Below, one piece after another: positions 49,741 through 57,734 of a DNA stretch of 64,000 bases. The stretch's first letter is position 1. Each line of letters starts with the position of its first letter. The notes beneath the pieces were generated by a model, which saw only the letters and a program-made list of their open reading frames with translations, did no database searches and was not told where the DNA came from. The position numbers and the translations under genes are program-made. The stretch is from an uncultured Prevotellaceae bacterium (GTDB lineage Bacteria > Bacteroidota > Bacteroidia > Bacteroidales > Bacteroidaceae): the NCBI GenBank assembly GCA_902800495.1, contig CADCET010000005.1:110844-174843 (forward strand). Direction: 5' to 3'.

Positions 49741-51077
49741 ATTTCCGTTACGTTATCGTGGTTTCTGTATTTCTCAATGATTCCTGCGATAGCAACACTC
49801 TCGCAACTGCGCAATTTATAGCAGCTACGGCGGTCGTTTACTATCATGGACAAGAATTCCTGGATTTCATAGCGTAACCCTTCACCATCATAACTATAAA
49901 AGAACTTTTTGTTCTTTGTCTGATCCTCATACCTGACCTCGAAGAAGTCCGTAAGCCACCAAGGCGCTGGTACGTAGATATATCCTTTAGTGCCGGAAAT
50001 CACCAGATTGCCTTCTGTCTTCACACCTATTCCAAGCGTGAAAGATGCCGTAGCGTGAGGGTAATTGATAACACCTTTTGTGTAGATGTCCACGCCGTTC
50101 TCCATTCTGCTATGGAAGTTCACATCATGCCAGTCTGTTCCTAACAGTTTGATAATGGCTAATAATGTCAGGGGAGAATGTTCTGTCATGGCCCCTCCTG
50201 CCTGTAAGGCATCCAACTCACGTGTTGGTGGAGGCACCATCTTACTCAACGAGGATTTTACGTCGACGACATCGCCGATAATGCCACTTTTTACCAGTGT
50301 CACAATATGCCCGAAAGCAGGACAATAGGCCGTTTTACTGGCTTCCATCAAGACCAGGTTCCTTTTCTCTGCTAAGCCGTAAAGCTCTGCTGCCTGCTTT
50401 TTCTCTAACATAAAAGGTATTTCGCATAGTACATGCTTGTCAGCCAACAGGGCCCTCTTCACATATTCGTAATGTGTCAGATGAGGGGATGCCACATAGA
50501 CAAGGTCTATATACTTCAGAAAATCATCGTATTCAGAGAATGCTGTCAGACCATGTCTTTGGGAGAATTCTTTTGCCTCATCCTTATTAGGGTTCATGAC
50601 AGCCGTGACCTGTGCGCCGTTGACAACTTTGCTTTCAGGGATGAATCGATTGGCGATACGCCCACTGCCCACGATGCCAATGCGATAGTTGACTTGAATC
50701 TTTTCGCGTAGTTGCGTGGAAGATATTCCTTCTGTACGTGGCAGGTAGACGACCTGACAGTATTCATTAAGGTAGTCGAATTTCCCCACCCAGTCGGAAC
50801 CGATGGCAAAGATGTCAATGTCATATTTCTGGATGTCGTCGATTTTCTGCCCAAGGTAGTCCTCGATAATTACTTCATCTGCGTAGCCCGTGGCTTTTAC
50901 AGCCTCCACGCGCTCCAATACGTTGTTGCGCACATTGAGTTTTCCGCGTCCTTGGTCGAAACTGTCGCTTGTCACACCTACAATCAGGTAATCGCCCAAC
51001 TCTTTTGCACGTCGCAGAAGGTTGATGTGCCCCTGATGTAACAGGTCGTATGTACCGTATGTAATAACTCTCTTCAT
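49737..51077 (-). CDS. Cytidylyltransferase-oxidoreductase fusion (TagD-like plus Gfo/Idh/MocA)
   Basis: A 446-residue two-domain protein. The amino third (MKRVITYGTYDLLHQGHINLLRRAKELGDYL to RTEGISSTQLREKI, residues 1-127) is a complete glycerol-3-phosphate cytidylyltransferase-like domain with intact HQGH and RTEGISST motifs. From about 130, YRIGIVGSGRIANRFIPES starts a Gfo/Idh/MocA oxidoreductase: VYVASPHLTHYEYVKRALLADKHVLCEIPF carries the E of the usual EKP site (here EIP), followed by the substrate domain. The two are fused in one frame with no gap. The start at 51077 gives a four-base overlap with the epimerase gene. It suggests that an alcohol or polyol phosphate is oxidised or reduced and CDP-activated in one unit. 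Confidence 0.85.
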   Translation of the reverse strand: MKRVITYGTYDLLHQGHINLLRRAKELGDYLIVGVTSDSFDQGRGKLNVRNNVLERVEAVKATGYADEVIIEDYLGQKIDDIQKYDIDIFAIGSDWVGKFDYLNEYCQVVYLPRTEGISSTQLREKIQVNYRIGIVGSGRIANRFIPESKVVNGAQVTAVMNPNKDEAKEFSQRHGLTAFSEYDDFLKYIDLVYVASPHLTHYEYVKRALLADKHVLCEIPFMLEKKQAAELYGLAEKRNLVLMEASKTAYCPAFGHIVTLVKSGIIGDVVDVKSSLSKMVPPPTRELDALQAGGAMTEHSPLTLLAIIKLLGTDWHDVNFHSRMENGVDIYTKGVINYPHATASFTLGIGVKTEGNLVISGTKGYIYVPAPWWLTDFFEVRYEDQTKNKKFFYSYDGEGLRYEIQEFLSMIVNDRRSCYKLRSCESVAIAGIIEKYRNHDNVTEI

Positions 51078-52072
51078 CTTTCTATTGATGCAACACACAA
51101 ATCTAGGCCCTTATCAAGAGTAATGATAGGAGTCCAGTCCGTACGGGTACGGATCTTTTCAGTGTTCAGGATTCTACGCTCAGGGTCAGAACTGCGGTAG
51201 CCATTGAAGATAATCTCCGGTTTCGGAAGTCCCATCTTCTCTGCAATCTTATAGGTTAGGTCAATGATGGTAATCTCCTCATCGGTTGCCACATTATAGA
51301 CTGTTCCGTCCAATGCCTGTTCGGAATTGATCAGAGCCATCACCGAACGGCAGGAGTCAATGTTGTGCAGGAAGGCGCGCCGGTTCTTCTTGGAATTTTC
51401 CAAAAGGGTGACAGAACCTTTCTCTAACAGTTCATTGATGATGTGGGGGATGATGTGCTTGGCAAAACGCTCGTGCTTGCTGTAGACATTGGCAAAGCGG
51501 ATAGAGCAACCCTTAATTTTGCCTTTATCCACAGCATCCTTCATAAAGAACTCGGTCATCAGCTTTCCGCAGGCATAACTGGTGCGTTGGCTGTGCTCTG
51601 CTGTTGACATCATCAGATAGTCGCTTTCGCGGACACCGCCGTTCTCGTTCCACGACTGCATAGAGTACACCTCAGAGGTAGAACAGTTGATATAGGTATC
51701 GGCCTTCACACGGATTGCCTGCTCTAAGAATGACTTCATGGAAACAACATTGGTTTCCCAAGTGTGTTCCACCTCATAGAAATGCTCGGTATGGACGACT
51801 GCAGCACAATTGATATACACTGTTCTGTCGAATGATTTCTTTTCGCTGATGACCTGGTCCTCAATGGCTTTCATCTGGGCTGCGTTGTTGATGTCGTATT
51901 CATAGAACACGAATCCGGGTTTGTCGAGATACGCTTTTACGGTATCTATTGAACTTGCAAAAAAGTTGTCAAAGCCAATGATACGGCTATCTTTCTCTGC
52001 CTCTAGTATTTGTCTCACAAGCTCGCTACCGGTCATTCCGGATGCGCCACTTAATACATATAGATTTTTCAT
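51074..52072 (-). CDS. NAD-dependent epimerase/dehydratase
   Basis: A 332-residue extended SDR. LSGASGMTGSELVRQIL near residues 6-22 is the GxxGxxG cofactor loop; INCSTSEVYS supplies Ser/Thr, and SYACGKLMTEFF near 165-176 the YxxxK pair. The carboxyl part (FLHNIDSCRSVMALI; GTVYNVATDEEITIIDL) is that of nucleotide-sugar epimerases. Substrate unknown; UDP- or CDP-sugars are usual. It overlaps its neighbours by four bases on each side. Confidence 0.85.
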   Translation of the reverse strand: MKNLYVLSGASGMTGSELVRQILEAEKDSRIIGFDNFFASSIDTVKAYLDKPGFVFYEYDINNAAQMKAIEDQVISEKKSFDRTVYINCAAVVHTEHFYEVEHTWETNVVSMKSFLEQAIRVKADTYINCSTSEVYSMQSWNENGGVRESDYLMMSTAEHSQRTSYACGKLMTEFFMKDAVDKGKIKGCSIRFANVYSKHERFAKHIIPHIINELLEKGSVTLLENSKKNRRAFLHNIDSCRSVMALINSEQALDGTVYNVATDEEITIIDLTYKIAEKMGLPKPEIIFNGYRSSDPERRILNTEKIRTRTDWTPIITLDKGLDLCVASIER

Positions 52073-52800
52073 ATCCCTAATGTTAATCTGTCTTTATAAA
52101 ACTTATCTACGCTATCGCTAAATAGCTTTTGCTCTTCTCTCACATCATACCACACGCAACGATGTTCATAGTTGCCACTCTCAACATCCAAGATGCCATA
52201 CTGGGCGTATGGATTGTGATTGCGAGGCTGCCCCACAGAGCCTGGGTTGATGAAGATAGTCCGTTTCTTATTACGGTAGGTTGCATCATCAGAAGCGAAG
52301 AAATGCTCTACGTAATGCGGAACATGCGAGTGACCGCTAATAACGTAGTCAAACTCTGTAAAGCGCTCGTCATTCATCTTGTCAATGCCAAACTTGCCCC
52401 AGTATGGGTCATCCAAATTGCCATGCATAAACAAGAATGACTTTCTATCTATTTGGCACTTCTGGAAACCACTATGCTCCATCTCCTTATCCAAGTAGTC
52501 ATGTGACTCTGGGGTAAGGATTGAATAGGTATATTGCAGCACTGCCCGACCTCTGTCTGTTGCAAACCGCTCTAGGCTACCACCAAAGATGGAATATTCG
52601 TGGTTTCCCCATAGGTTCGCCAACAAAGGCTTATCTAAGCTTTTTGTCATTTCAATGATTTCATTGGGGTGTGGACCATAGTTGACCAAGTCCCCAATGA
52701 TGGCATAAGCATCTACTTTGCCAACAATAGAGATGTCAGCAAGAACAGCCTTAAAAGCTGTTACATTGGCATGAATATCGGATAGAATTACAATTCTCAT
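52069..52800 (-). CDS. Calcineurin-like metallophosphoesterase (YfcE/MJ0936 type)
   Basis: A 243-residue phosphoesterase. All metal-binding motifs are visible: LSDIHANVTAFKAVL, IGDLVNYGPHPNE, WGNHEYS, FMHGNLDD, ISGHSHVPHY and NPGSVGQPRN. It is cytoplasmic, with no signal. Enzymes of this group hydrolyse phosphodiesters or phosphomonoesters. Inside the phosphonate operon it might remove a phosphate ester while leaving the C-P bond, or cleave a nucleotide conjugate. It overlaps both neighbours by four bases. Confidence 0.85.
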   Translation of the reverse strand: MRIVILSDIHANVTAFKAVLADISIVGKVDAYAIIGDLVNYGPHPNEIIEMTKSLDKPLLANLWGNHEYSIFGGSLERFATDRGRAVLQYTYSILTPESHDYLDKEMEHSGFQKCQIDRKSFLFMHGNLDDPYWGKFGIDKMNDERFTEFDYVISGHSHVPHYVEHFFASDDATYRNKKRTIFINPGSVGQPRNHNPYAQYGILDVESGNYEHRCVWYDVREEQKLFSDSVDKFYKDRLTLGI

Positions 52801-53921
52801 TTCTTCAAGAACTGCATCAAAGCTTCCTTGTTCTGGATAGGAGTGGTTGTAGGACGCCCCAAATCCTTACGGTTGCCTTTCTTAACTTTTACTTCGAGAA
52901 GTACAGGCCCTTCCTGAATTTTTACTTTGTCAAGTAATCCTGTAAGATACTCTTTGGTTTCAACGCTGTACTCAGCCTTGTATCCAACAGCTTTTGCCAC
53001 TGCGGGCAAATCAATCTTTAAACCAACGGTAGGCTGGCCTCCTACGCTATCGTGAGCACCATTGTTGAAAACAACGTGTATATAGTTGTTCGGAGCCTTG
53101 TTAGCTACAATAGCCATACTACCCATGTGCATAATGGCAGCGCCATCTCCGTCAAAGCACCAGACTCTGCGCTTAGGCTGCGCTAAAGCAATACCAAGCG
53201 CAATCTGAGAAGCATGCCCCATAGAACCGACTGTCAGGAAGTCGCGTTCGTGTCCCTGATTCATAGCAGCTCGGTACTCAAAGAGTTCACGGCTAATCAT
53301 ACCAGTAGTGGATACTATGCAATCCTTTTCACCAAGCGCAGCTGCGACGGTCTGGATTGCCTCTTCACGAGACATCGTTAGGTCATTCACCTCCACGTTC
53401 TGAAGCTTGTAATCTTCAAAGGTATCCTTCTCAATCACCAAAGCAAAGACTTCCTTGTTGGCAAGGGCTTTAGCTACTTTCTCAATTTGTTTGGCTGCTT
53501 TGTCTTCTTCCTTAGAGAGAACCTCATAGTTCACCCCCATCACATTCAGCAGGCCGGTTGTCACCTTGCCCTGCTTTACGTGCTGCGGTTCATCGTGAAC
53601 GCCGGGACGGCCTCTCCAACCAATCAACAGAAGTACAGGGATGTTATATACCTCTTGGTCTGTAAGTGATGCAAGCGGATTTATAATATTTCCTTCTCCA
53701 CTGTTTTGCATATAAATGCAGGCGGGTTGTCCTGTTGCCAGATAATGTCCGGCAGCAAGACCGACAGCAGCTCCTTCGTTGGCAGCTATAATGTTATGGG
53801 AAGTGTCGGCATGGTCGGTGATGTATGCACAGAGATTTTTTAGCAGTGAGTCTGGCACTCCAGCATAAAAATCAATGTCATAGCTGGCCAATGTGTCGTA
53901 AAAGAATTGCGGACGTATCAT
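52797..53921 (-). CDS. aepY: Phosphonopyruvate decarboxylase
   Basis: Thiamine diphosphate enzyme that decarboxylates phosphonopyruvate to phosphonoacetaldehyde, pulling the unfavourable PEP mutase reaction forward. The amino domain (FYAGVPDSLLKNLCAYI; IIAANEGAAVGLAAGHYLATG) provides the catalytic Glu, and LLIGWRGRPGVHDEPQH is typical of Ppd. The carboxyl ThDP motif runs from WCFDGDGAAIMHMG to VVFNNGAHDSVGGQPT near residues 245-290. The length of 374 is normal. It follows the PEP mutase gene after two bases, the usual pepM-ppd arrangement. Confidence 0.93.
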   Translation of the reverse strand: MIRPQFFYDTLASYDIDFYAGVPDSLLKNLCAYITDHADTSHNIIAANEGAAVGLAAGHYLATGQPACIYMQNSGEGNIINPLASLTDQEVYNIPVLLLIGWRGRPGVHDEPQHVKQGKVTTGLLNVMGVNYEVLSKEEDKAAKQIEKVAKALANKEVFALVIEKDTFEDYKLQNVEVNDLTMSREEAIQTVAAALGEKDCIVSTTGMISRELFEYRAAMNQGHERDFLTVGSMGHASQIALGIALAQPKRRVWCFDGDGAAIMHMGSMAIVANKAPNNYIHVVFNNGAHDSVGGQPTVGLKIDLPAVAKAVGYKAEYSVETKEYLTGLLDKVKIQEGPVLLEVKVKKGNRKDLGRPTTTPIQNKEALMQFLKK

Positions 53922-53923
53922 TG

Positions 53924-55234
53924 TTATTTCTTTTTTGTACCGGGAATGAGGTTGAGAATCTGCTTGATAGGCATGCAGTATTGCTCCGATGCCTCAAGGC
54001 TGCGGCTGTGGAATAAAATGCTTTCTGCACACTTCACCATGGCAGGATAAGCGGAGCGCAACATATGGTTGGCATAGATAACCACATTGATACCCCATTC
54101 TGCCAACTCCTCTTCGGTAAATTGGTTGTACGTCGTTGGTACTGCCACGATGGGAGTATGCGGGTCTTTCTCACGGAATCGTAAGCAGAACTCTTTGATA
54201 TCCTCGCCGCTCTTGTTCTTGGAATGAATCATCACACCGTCAGCACCGGCAGCCACATAGGCATGGCAACGTTCCAACGCGTCGTCGACCGACTTTCCGG
54301 CAATGAGCGACTCGCATCGTGAGATAACCATGAAGTCATTTGTAATCTGGGCATTCTTTCCTGCCTTGATCTTGTTGCAGAACCCCTCGATAGTATCTTG
54401 CGTCTGAACAGCATCGGTGCCAAACAGGGAATTTTGCTTCAGACCGACCTTGTCTTCAATGATGACGGCTGAGATGCCTAAACGCTCCAATGTACGAACG
54501 GTGAATACAAAGTGTTCAATCTTACCACCAGTATCTCCGTCAAAGATAACAGGCTTCGTCGTTACTTCCAAGGCGTCATTGAGGTCATGAAGCCTCGTCG
54601 TCAGGTCGACAGCCTCAATATCTGGCTTGCCTTTCGAGGTTGAGTCGGTGAGTGAACTGGCCCACATTCCGTCAAATTCACGGTTTTGACCATTTATCTC
54701 TACTGAGGTGTGTTCTGCAATCAAACCCGTCAAACCATTGTGAGATTCGAGGATTCGAACTATCGGTTTAGCGGATATAAGTCTTCTTAATGCTGCCAAA
54801 CGGGCTTGGGGCGTCACACCAAGGGAGTCAATCTCCTGTTTCAGGCTGGAGCCAGAGATTCCTTGAGTATAGGGTATTTCTATTACCTCGCCTCCTATAG
54901 ACTCCATCACCTTGAAGACTTCATCGCGCAAATACTTCTCTGATCCGTATTGCCAATTGTCGCCGTGGATGATATAGTCAGGTTTGTATTTCAACAGATT
55001 TGGCACATAGCTCCATTCGTCCTGAGGCACAATCGACGAAACACCTCTAATGTTCTCTATCACATTCTTACGCTGCTCATAAGTCAGATAGGGTAGCCGT
55101 TTGTGCGTGGCAATAGCTTTGTCGGTGAACAAGCCAATCATCACATCACCATATTTGGCTCCCTGATTGATGATGTTGATGAGTCCTGGATGCATGATAT
55201 CACCAATCATGCCAAGGTATACTATTTTTCCCAT
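53924..55234 (-). CDS. aepX: Phosphoenolpyruvate mutase with amino-terminal cytidylyltransferase-like domain
   Basis: Rearranges PEP to phosphonopyruvate, the entry step of C-P bond formation. The mutase domain (about residues 140-436) has WASSLTDSTSKGKPDIE, FDGDTGG for metal binding, and the diagnostic EDKVGLKQNS (EDKxxxxxNS) that separates mutases from isocitrate lyase-like hydrolases. The amino-terminal 135 residues resemble a cytidylyltransferase: VYLGMIGDIMHPGLINIINQGAKYGD to YTQGISGSSLKQEI. The HxGH catalytic motif reads HPGL, so the second His is lost. Related fused PEP mutases exist in other bacteria. First gene of a nine-gene operon from the reverse-strand box at 55261. Length 436 residues. 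Confidence 0.95.
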   Translation of the reverse strand: MGKIVYLGMIGDIMHPGLINIINQGAKYGDVMIGLFTDKAIATHKRLPYLTYEQRKNVIENIRGVSSIVPQDEWSYVPNLLKYKPDYIIHGDNWQYGSEKYLRDEVFKVMESIGGEVIEIPYTQGISGSSLKQEIDSLGVTPQARLAALRRLISAKPIVRILESHNGLTGLIAEHTSVEINGQNREFDGMWASSLTDSTSKGKPDIEAVDLTTRLHDLNDALEVTTKPVIFDGDTGGKIEHFVFTVRTLERLGISAVIIEDKVGLKQNSLFGTDAVQTQDTIEGFCNKIKAGKNAQITNDFMVISRCESLIAGKSVDDALERCHAYVAAGADGVMIHSKNKSGEDIKEFCLRFREKDPHTPIVAVPTTYNQFTEEELAEWGINVVIYANHMLRSAYPAMVKCAESILFHSRSLEASEQYCMPIKQILNLIPGTKKK

Positions 55235-55260
55235 TTTAGATAATCCTGTTATTCATGCTG

Positions 55261-55268
55261 CAAAAGTA
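55261..55268 (-). promoter_or_regulatory. Promoter -7 box of the phosphonate operon
   Basis: Reverse strand TACTTTTG followed by CAGC, 26 bases before the aepX start. Nine genes follow with overlaps or short gaps, so this may be the only promoter for 46213-55234. Confidence 0.65.
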
Positions 55269-55505
55269 AGAAAAAAAAAGTAATATAAGAAACGATTTTC
55301 GAAAAAGAAGGATGAAAAGGCTTAAAAAATGTTTTCGTTGTTGTGGTGTCTTGTGTTTTGTCGTCAATCAGTAGGTGACAACTTTCTTACAGTCTCTGAT
55401 GTAGGAAATCCCATCATTCCCTATAAATGTTGTTGTTTTGTGTTAAATAAACATAAATTATAGCTTTTGTGTACTGTCATCCGCTTTCGTAAGAAGAAAA
55501 AGCAG

Positions 55506-55513
55506 TACCTTTG
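55506..55513 (+). promoter_or_regulatory. rplM operon promoter -7 box
   Basis: TACCTTTG followed by CAGTCC. The leader to the rplM ATG is about 190 bases. Confidence 0.7.
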
Positions 55514-55519
55514 CAGTCC

Positions 55520-55712
55520 GATTATTGGGGAGAGACTTAGAATCCCCGGAAATGCTGTGTGAATAGCGGCGTTTTTGGCCGGACGAAGCGGTTCGTGAAT
55601 CAGTGTTTCAGCAGACGTTAGACTTGCACCTGGGTGACTAACCCCAGATGTGGGTTTTGTGTGTGCAAATAATTTAATGTATAACTGTTTTTTAGTAAAC
55701 CAAAAAAGAGAA
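55520..55712 (+). promoter_or_regulatory. Long 5' leader of rplM, possible ribosomal-protein autoregulatory RNA
   Basis: The 190-base leader is unusually long and contains CCTGGGTGACTAACCCCAG, a small hairpin with a conserved-looking loop, and GGCCGGACGAAGCGGTTC. Leaders that bind a ribosomal protein are known upstream of r-protein operons, including rplM in Bacteroidia as I recall. No peptide with a good start is encoded. The stretch 55269-55500, between the divergent promoters, holds no gene that I can see. Confidence 0.5.
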
Positions 55713-56174
55713 ATGAACACTTTAAGTTACAAGACGCTTTCCGTCAACAAGGAGACCGCAAAGAAAGAGTGGGTGGTCATCGACGCTACCGATCAGGTGG
55801 TGGGCCGTCTCTGCTCGAAGGTTGCCAAGCTGATTCGCGGAAAGTACAAGCCATCTTTCACGCCGCACGTTGACTGCGGTGACAATGTTATCCTTATCAA
55901 CGCCGATAAGGTGGTATTCACTGGTAAGAAGGAGACTGACAAGGTCTACACCCGCTATACGGGCTATCCCGGTGGCCAGCGCTTCAACACGCCTGCCCAG
56001 CTGCGCCAGCGCAAGGACGGTATCGACAAGATCCTGCGTCACGCTGTGAAGGGTATGCTGCCGAAGGGTCCCCTCGGCCGTTCGCTGATGAACAACCTCT
56101 ACATCTATGAGGGTACCGAGCATCCCCATGAGGCCCAGAAGCCCAAGGCAATTGATATTAACCAGTATAAATAA
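55713..56174 (+). CDS. rplM: 50S ribosomal protein L13
   Basis: Large-subunit ribosomal protein, 153 residues. WVVIDATDQVVGRLCSKVAKLIRGKYKPSFTPHVDCGDNVILINADKVVFTG is the standard L13 core, and MLPKGPLGRSLMNNLYIYEGTEHPHEAQKP the carboxyl signature. The start at 55713 (MNTLSYKTLSVNKET) is preceded by AAAAAAGAGAA. rpsI follows after 16 bases, the conserved L13-S9 pair. Expression may be controlled through the long leader. Confidence 0.97.
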   Translation: MNTLSYKTLSVNKETAKKEWVVIDATDQVVGRLCSKVAKLIRGKYKPSFTPHVDCGDNVILINADKVVFTGKKETDKVYTRYTGYPGGQRFNTPAQLRQRKDGIDKILRHAVKGMLPKGPLGRSLMNNLYIYEGTEHPHEAQKPKAIDINQYK

Positions 56175-56190
56175 TAGATAAGGTATAGCA

Positions 56191-56577
56191 ATGGAAGTAA
56201 TAAATGCAATCGGTCGTCGCAAGAGCTCGGTAGCTCGTGTGTATCTCCAGGAAGGTTCTGGTAAGATTACGATCAACAAGAAGGATCTCGAAGTTTATTT
56301 CCCCTCTGCCATCCTGCAGTACGTGGTTAAGCAGCCGCTGAACCTGCTCGAAGTGGCTGAGAAGTATGACATCAAGGTGAACCTCGACGGTGGTGGTTTC
56401 ACTGGCCAGAGCCAGGCCCTGCGCATGGCTATCGCCCGTGCCCTCGTCAAGGTGAACGAAGAGGATAAGAAGAAGCTGAAGGACGCTGGTTTCCTGACAC
56501 GTGACAGCCGTGAGGTTGAGCGTAAGAAGCCGGGTCAGCCGAAGGCTCGTCGTCGCTTCCAGTTCAGTAAGCGTTAA
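56191..56577 (+). CDS. rpsI: 30S ribosomal protein S9
   Basis: Small-subunit protein of 128 residues. INAIGRRKSSVARVYLQEGSGKITINKKDLEVYF at the start, GGGFTGQSQALRMAIARALV near 71-90, and the basic tail RKKPGQPKARRRFQFSKR that reaches the P-site tRNA are all present; the terminal KR is as expected. It is co-transcribed with rplM. The inverted heptanucleotide element begins six bases after its stop. Confidence 0.97.
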   Translation: MEVINAIGRRKSSVARVYLQEGSGKITINKKDLEVYFPSAILQYVVKQPLNLLEVAEKYDIKVNLDGGGFTGQSQALRMAIARALVKVNEEDKKKLKDAGFLTRDSREVERKKPGQPKARRRFQFSKR

Positions 56578-56582
56578 TCTTG

Positions 56583-56763
56583 AACTGAGAGTTGAGAACG
56601 GAGAACTGAGAGGTATGATTACCTTTGCTCTGGAGGAGACTCGAAGCAAGAAACTGAACAGTTTAGCATCTAAACCCATGAGACTTGGTGGCTGTATTGG
56701 AAGTATATGTAATGGGAGTATTATGGTAATCATACCTCTCAACTCTCACTTCTCAGTTCTCAA
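56583..56763. repeat. Inverted heptanucleotide element between rpsI and rpsB
   Basis: Left units AACTGAG, AGTTGAG, AACGGAG, AACTGAG (56583-56610), right units CTCTCAA, CTCTCAC, TTCTCAG, TTCTCAA (56736-56763). The pairing continues inwards: AGGTATGATTACC at 56611-56623 matches GGTAATCATACCT at 56725-56737. The ~100-base interior has no evident gene. TACCTTTG at 56620-56627 overlaps the inner left arm and could be a -7 box. The remaining bases to rpsB (56764-56869) are A/T-rich leader. Confidence 0.8.
56620..56627 (+). promoter_or_regulatory. Possible -7 box inside the inverted element, upstream of rpsB-tsf
   Basis: TACCTTTG followed by CTCTGG fits the consensus, but the expected transcript would carry the right arm of the element in its leader. 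rpsB may also be read through from rplM-rpsI. Confidence 0.35.
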
Positions 56764-56869
56764 TTACTCAAGGGCTGATTCTAAAAAGTAATCGCTTTAG
56801 CGCTTTTACCAAGCGTAGCGACAAAAAGAATTAAAAAGAAAGTAAACAATTAAAAAAGTATTTAGCAAA

Positions 56870-57697
56870 ATGTCAAGAACAAATTTTGATCAGTTGCTGC
56901 AGGCTGGCTGCCACTTCGGCCACCTGAAGCGTAAGTGGAACCCCGCTATGGCTCCCTACATCTACACCGAGCGTAACGGTATCCATATCATCGACCTGCA
57001 TAAGACAGTGGCCAAGATTGACGAGGCTGCTGATGCCCTGAAGCAGATTGCCAAGAGCGGCAAGAAGATTCTCTTCGTGGGAACTAAAAAACAGACTAAG
57101 GACGTGATTGCCGAGAAGGCAGCCAGCGTCAACATGCCCTACGTGATCGAGCGTTGGCCGGGCGGTATGCTCACCAACTTCCCCACCATCCGTAAGGCTG
57201 TGAAGAAAATGGCCAATATCGACAAACTGATGAACGACGGTACATACGGCAACCTGTCAAAGCGCGAGCTGCTGCAGGTGACCCGTCAGCGTGCCAAGCT
57301 CGAGAAGAACCTCGGTTCTATCGCTGACCTGACCCGTCTGCCCAGCGCTCTGTTCGTTATCGACGTGCTGAAGGAGCAGATTGCTGTGAAGGAGGCTAAC
57401 CGTCTGGGTATTCCCGTCTTCGCTATCGTTGATACCAACAGCGACCCGAAGAACATCGACTTCGTTATTCCCGCCAACGACGACGCTAAGGACAGTGTTG
57501 AGGTGATTCTCAATGCTTGCTGCGCCGCTATCGCCGAGGGTGTCGAGGAGCGTAAGGTAGAGAAAGCCGACGAGAAGGCTGCCGACGCACAGGAAGAGGC
57601 TGAGGCCGAAGAGAAGGCTGCAAAGCGCCCCGCCCGCAAGGCTCCCAAGGCTGAGGAGGCTCCCGCCGCTGAGGAAGAGGCTCCCGCCGCAGAGTAA
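56870..57697 (+). CDS. rpsB: 30S ribosomal protein S2
   Basis: Small-subunit protein. MSRTNFDQLLQAGCHFGHLKRKWNPAMAPYIYTERNGIHIIDLHKTV is the S2 start, and ERWPGGMLTNFPTI plus LPSALFVIDV...EANRLGIPVFAIVDTNSDP the conserved core. At 275 residues it is longer than E. coli S2 because of an acidic, alanine-rich tail (EKADEKAADAQEEAEAEE then KRPARKAPKAEEAPAAEEEA) of low complexity, as in other Bacteroidetes. tsf follows after a 37-base gap filled by an ATTAAAC-type array. Confidence 0.97.
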   Translation: MSRTNFDQLLQAGCHFGHLKRKWNPAMAPYIYTERNGIHIIDLHKTVAKIDEAADALKQIAKSGKKILFVGTKKQTKDVIAEKAASVNMPYVIERWPGGMLTNFPTIRKAVKKMANIDKLMNDGTYGNLSKRELLQVTRQRAKLEKNLGSIADLTRLPSALFVIDVLKEQIAVKEANRLGIPVFAIVDTNSDPKNIDFVIPANDDAKDSVEVILNACCAAIAEGVEERKVEKADEKAADAQEEAEAEEKAAKRPARKAPKAEEAPAAEEEAPAAE

Positions 57698-57700
57698 TAC

Positions 57701-57728
57701 ATTAAACATTAAAGATTAAACATTAAAG
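57701..57728. repeat. Heptanucleotide array ATTAAAC/ATTAAAG x4
   Basis: ATTAAAC, ATTAAAG, ATTAAAC, ATTAAAG between the rpsB stop and the tsf ATG, leaving seven bases to the start codon. Confidence 0.85.
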
Positions 57729-57734
57729 ACAATT

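Noticed and set aside
46213-55234. Standard 2-aminoethylphosphonate operon
   Set aside because: aepX and aepY are present, but none of the other seven genes looks like a pyridoxal-phosphate aminotransferase.
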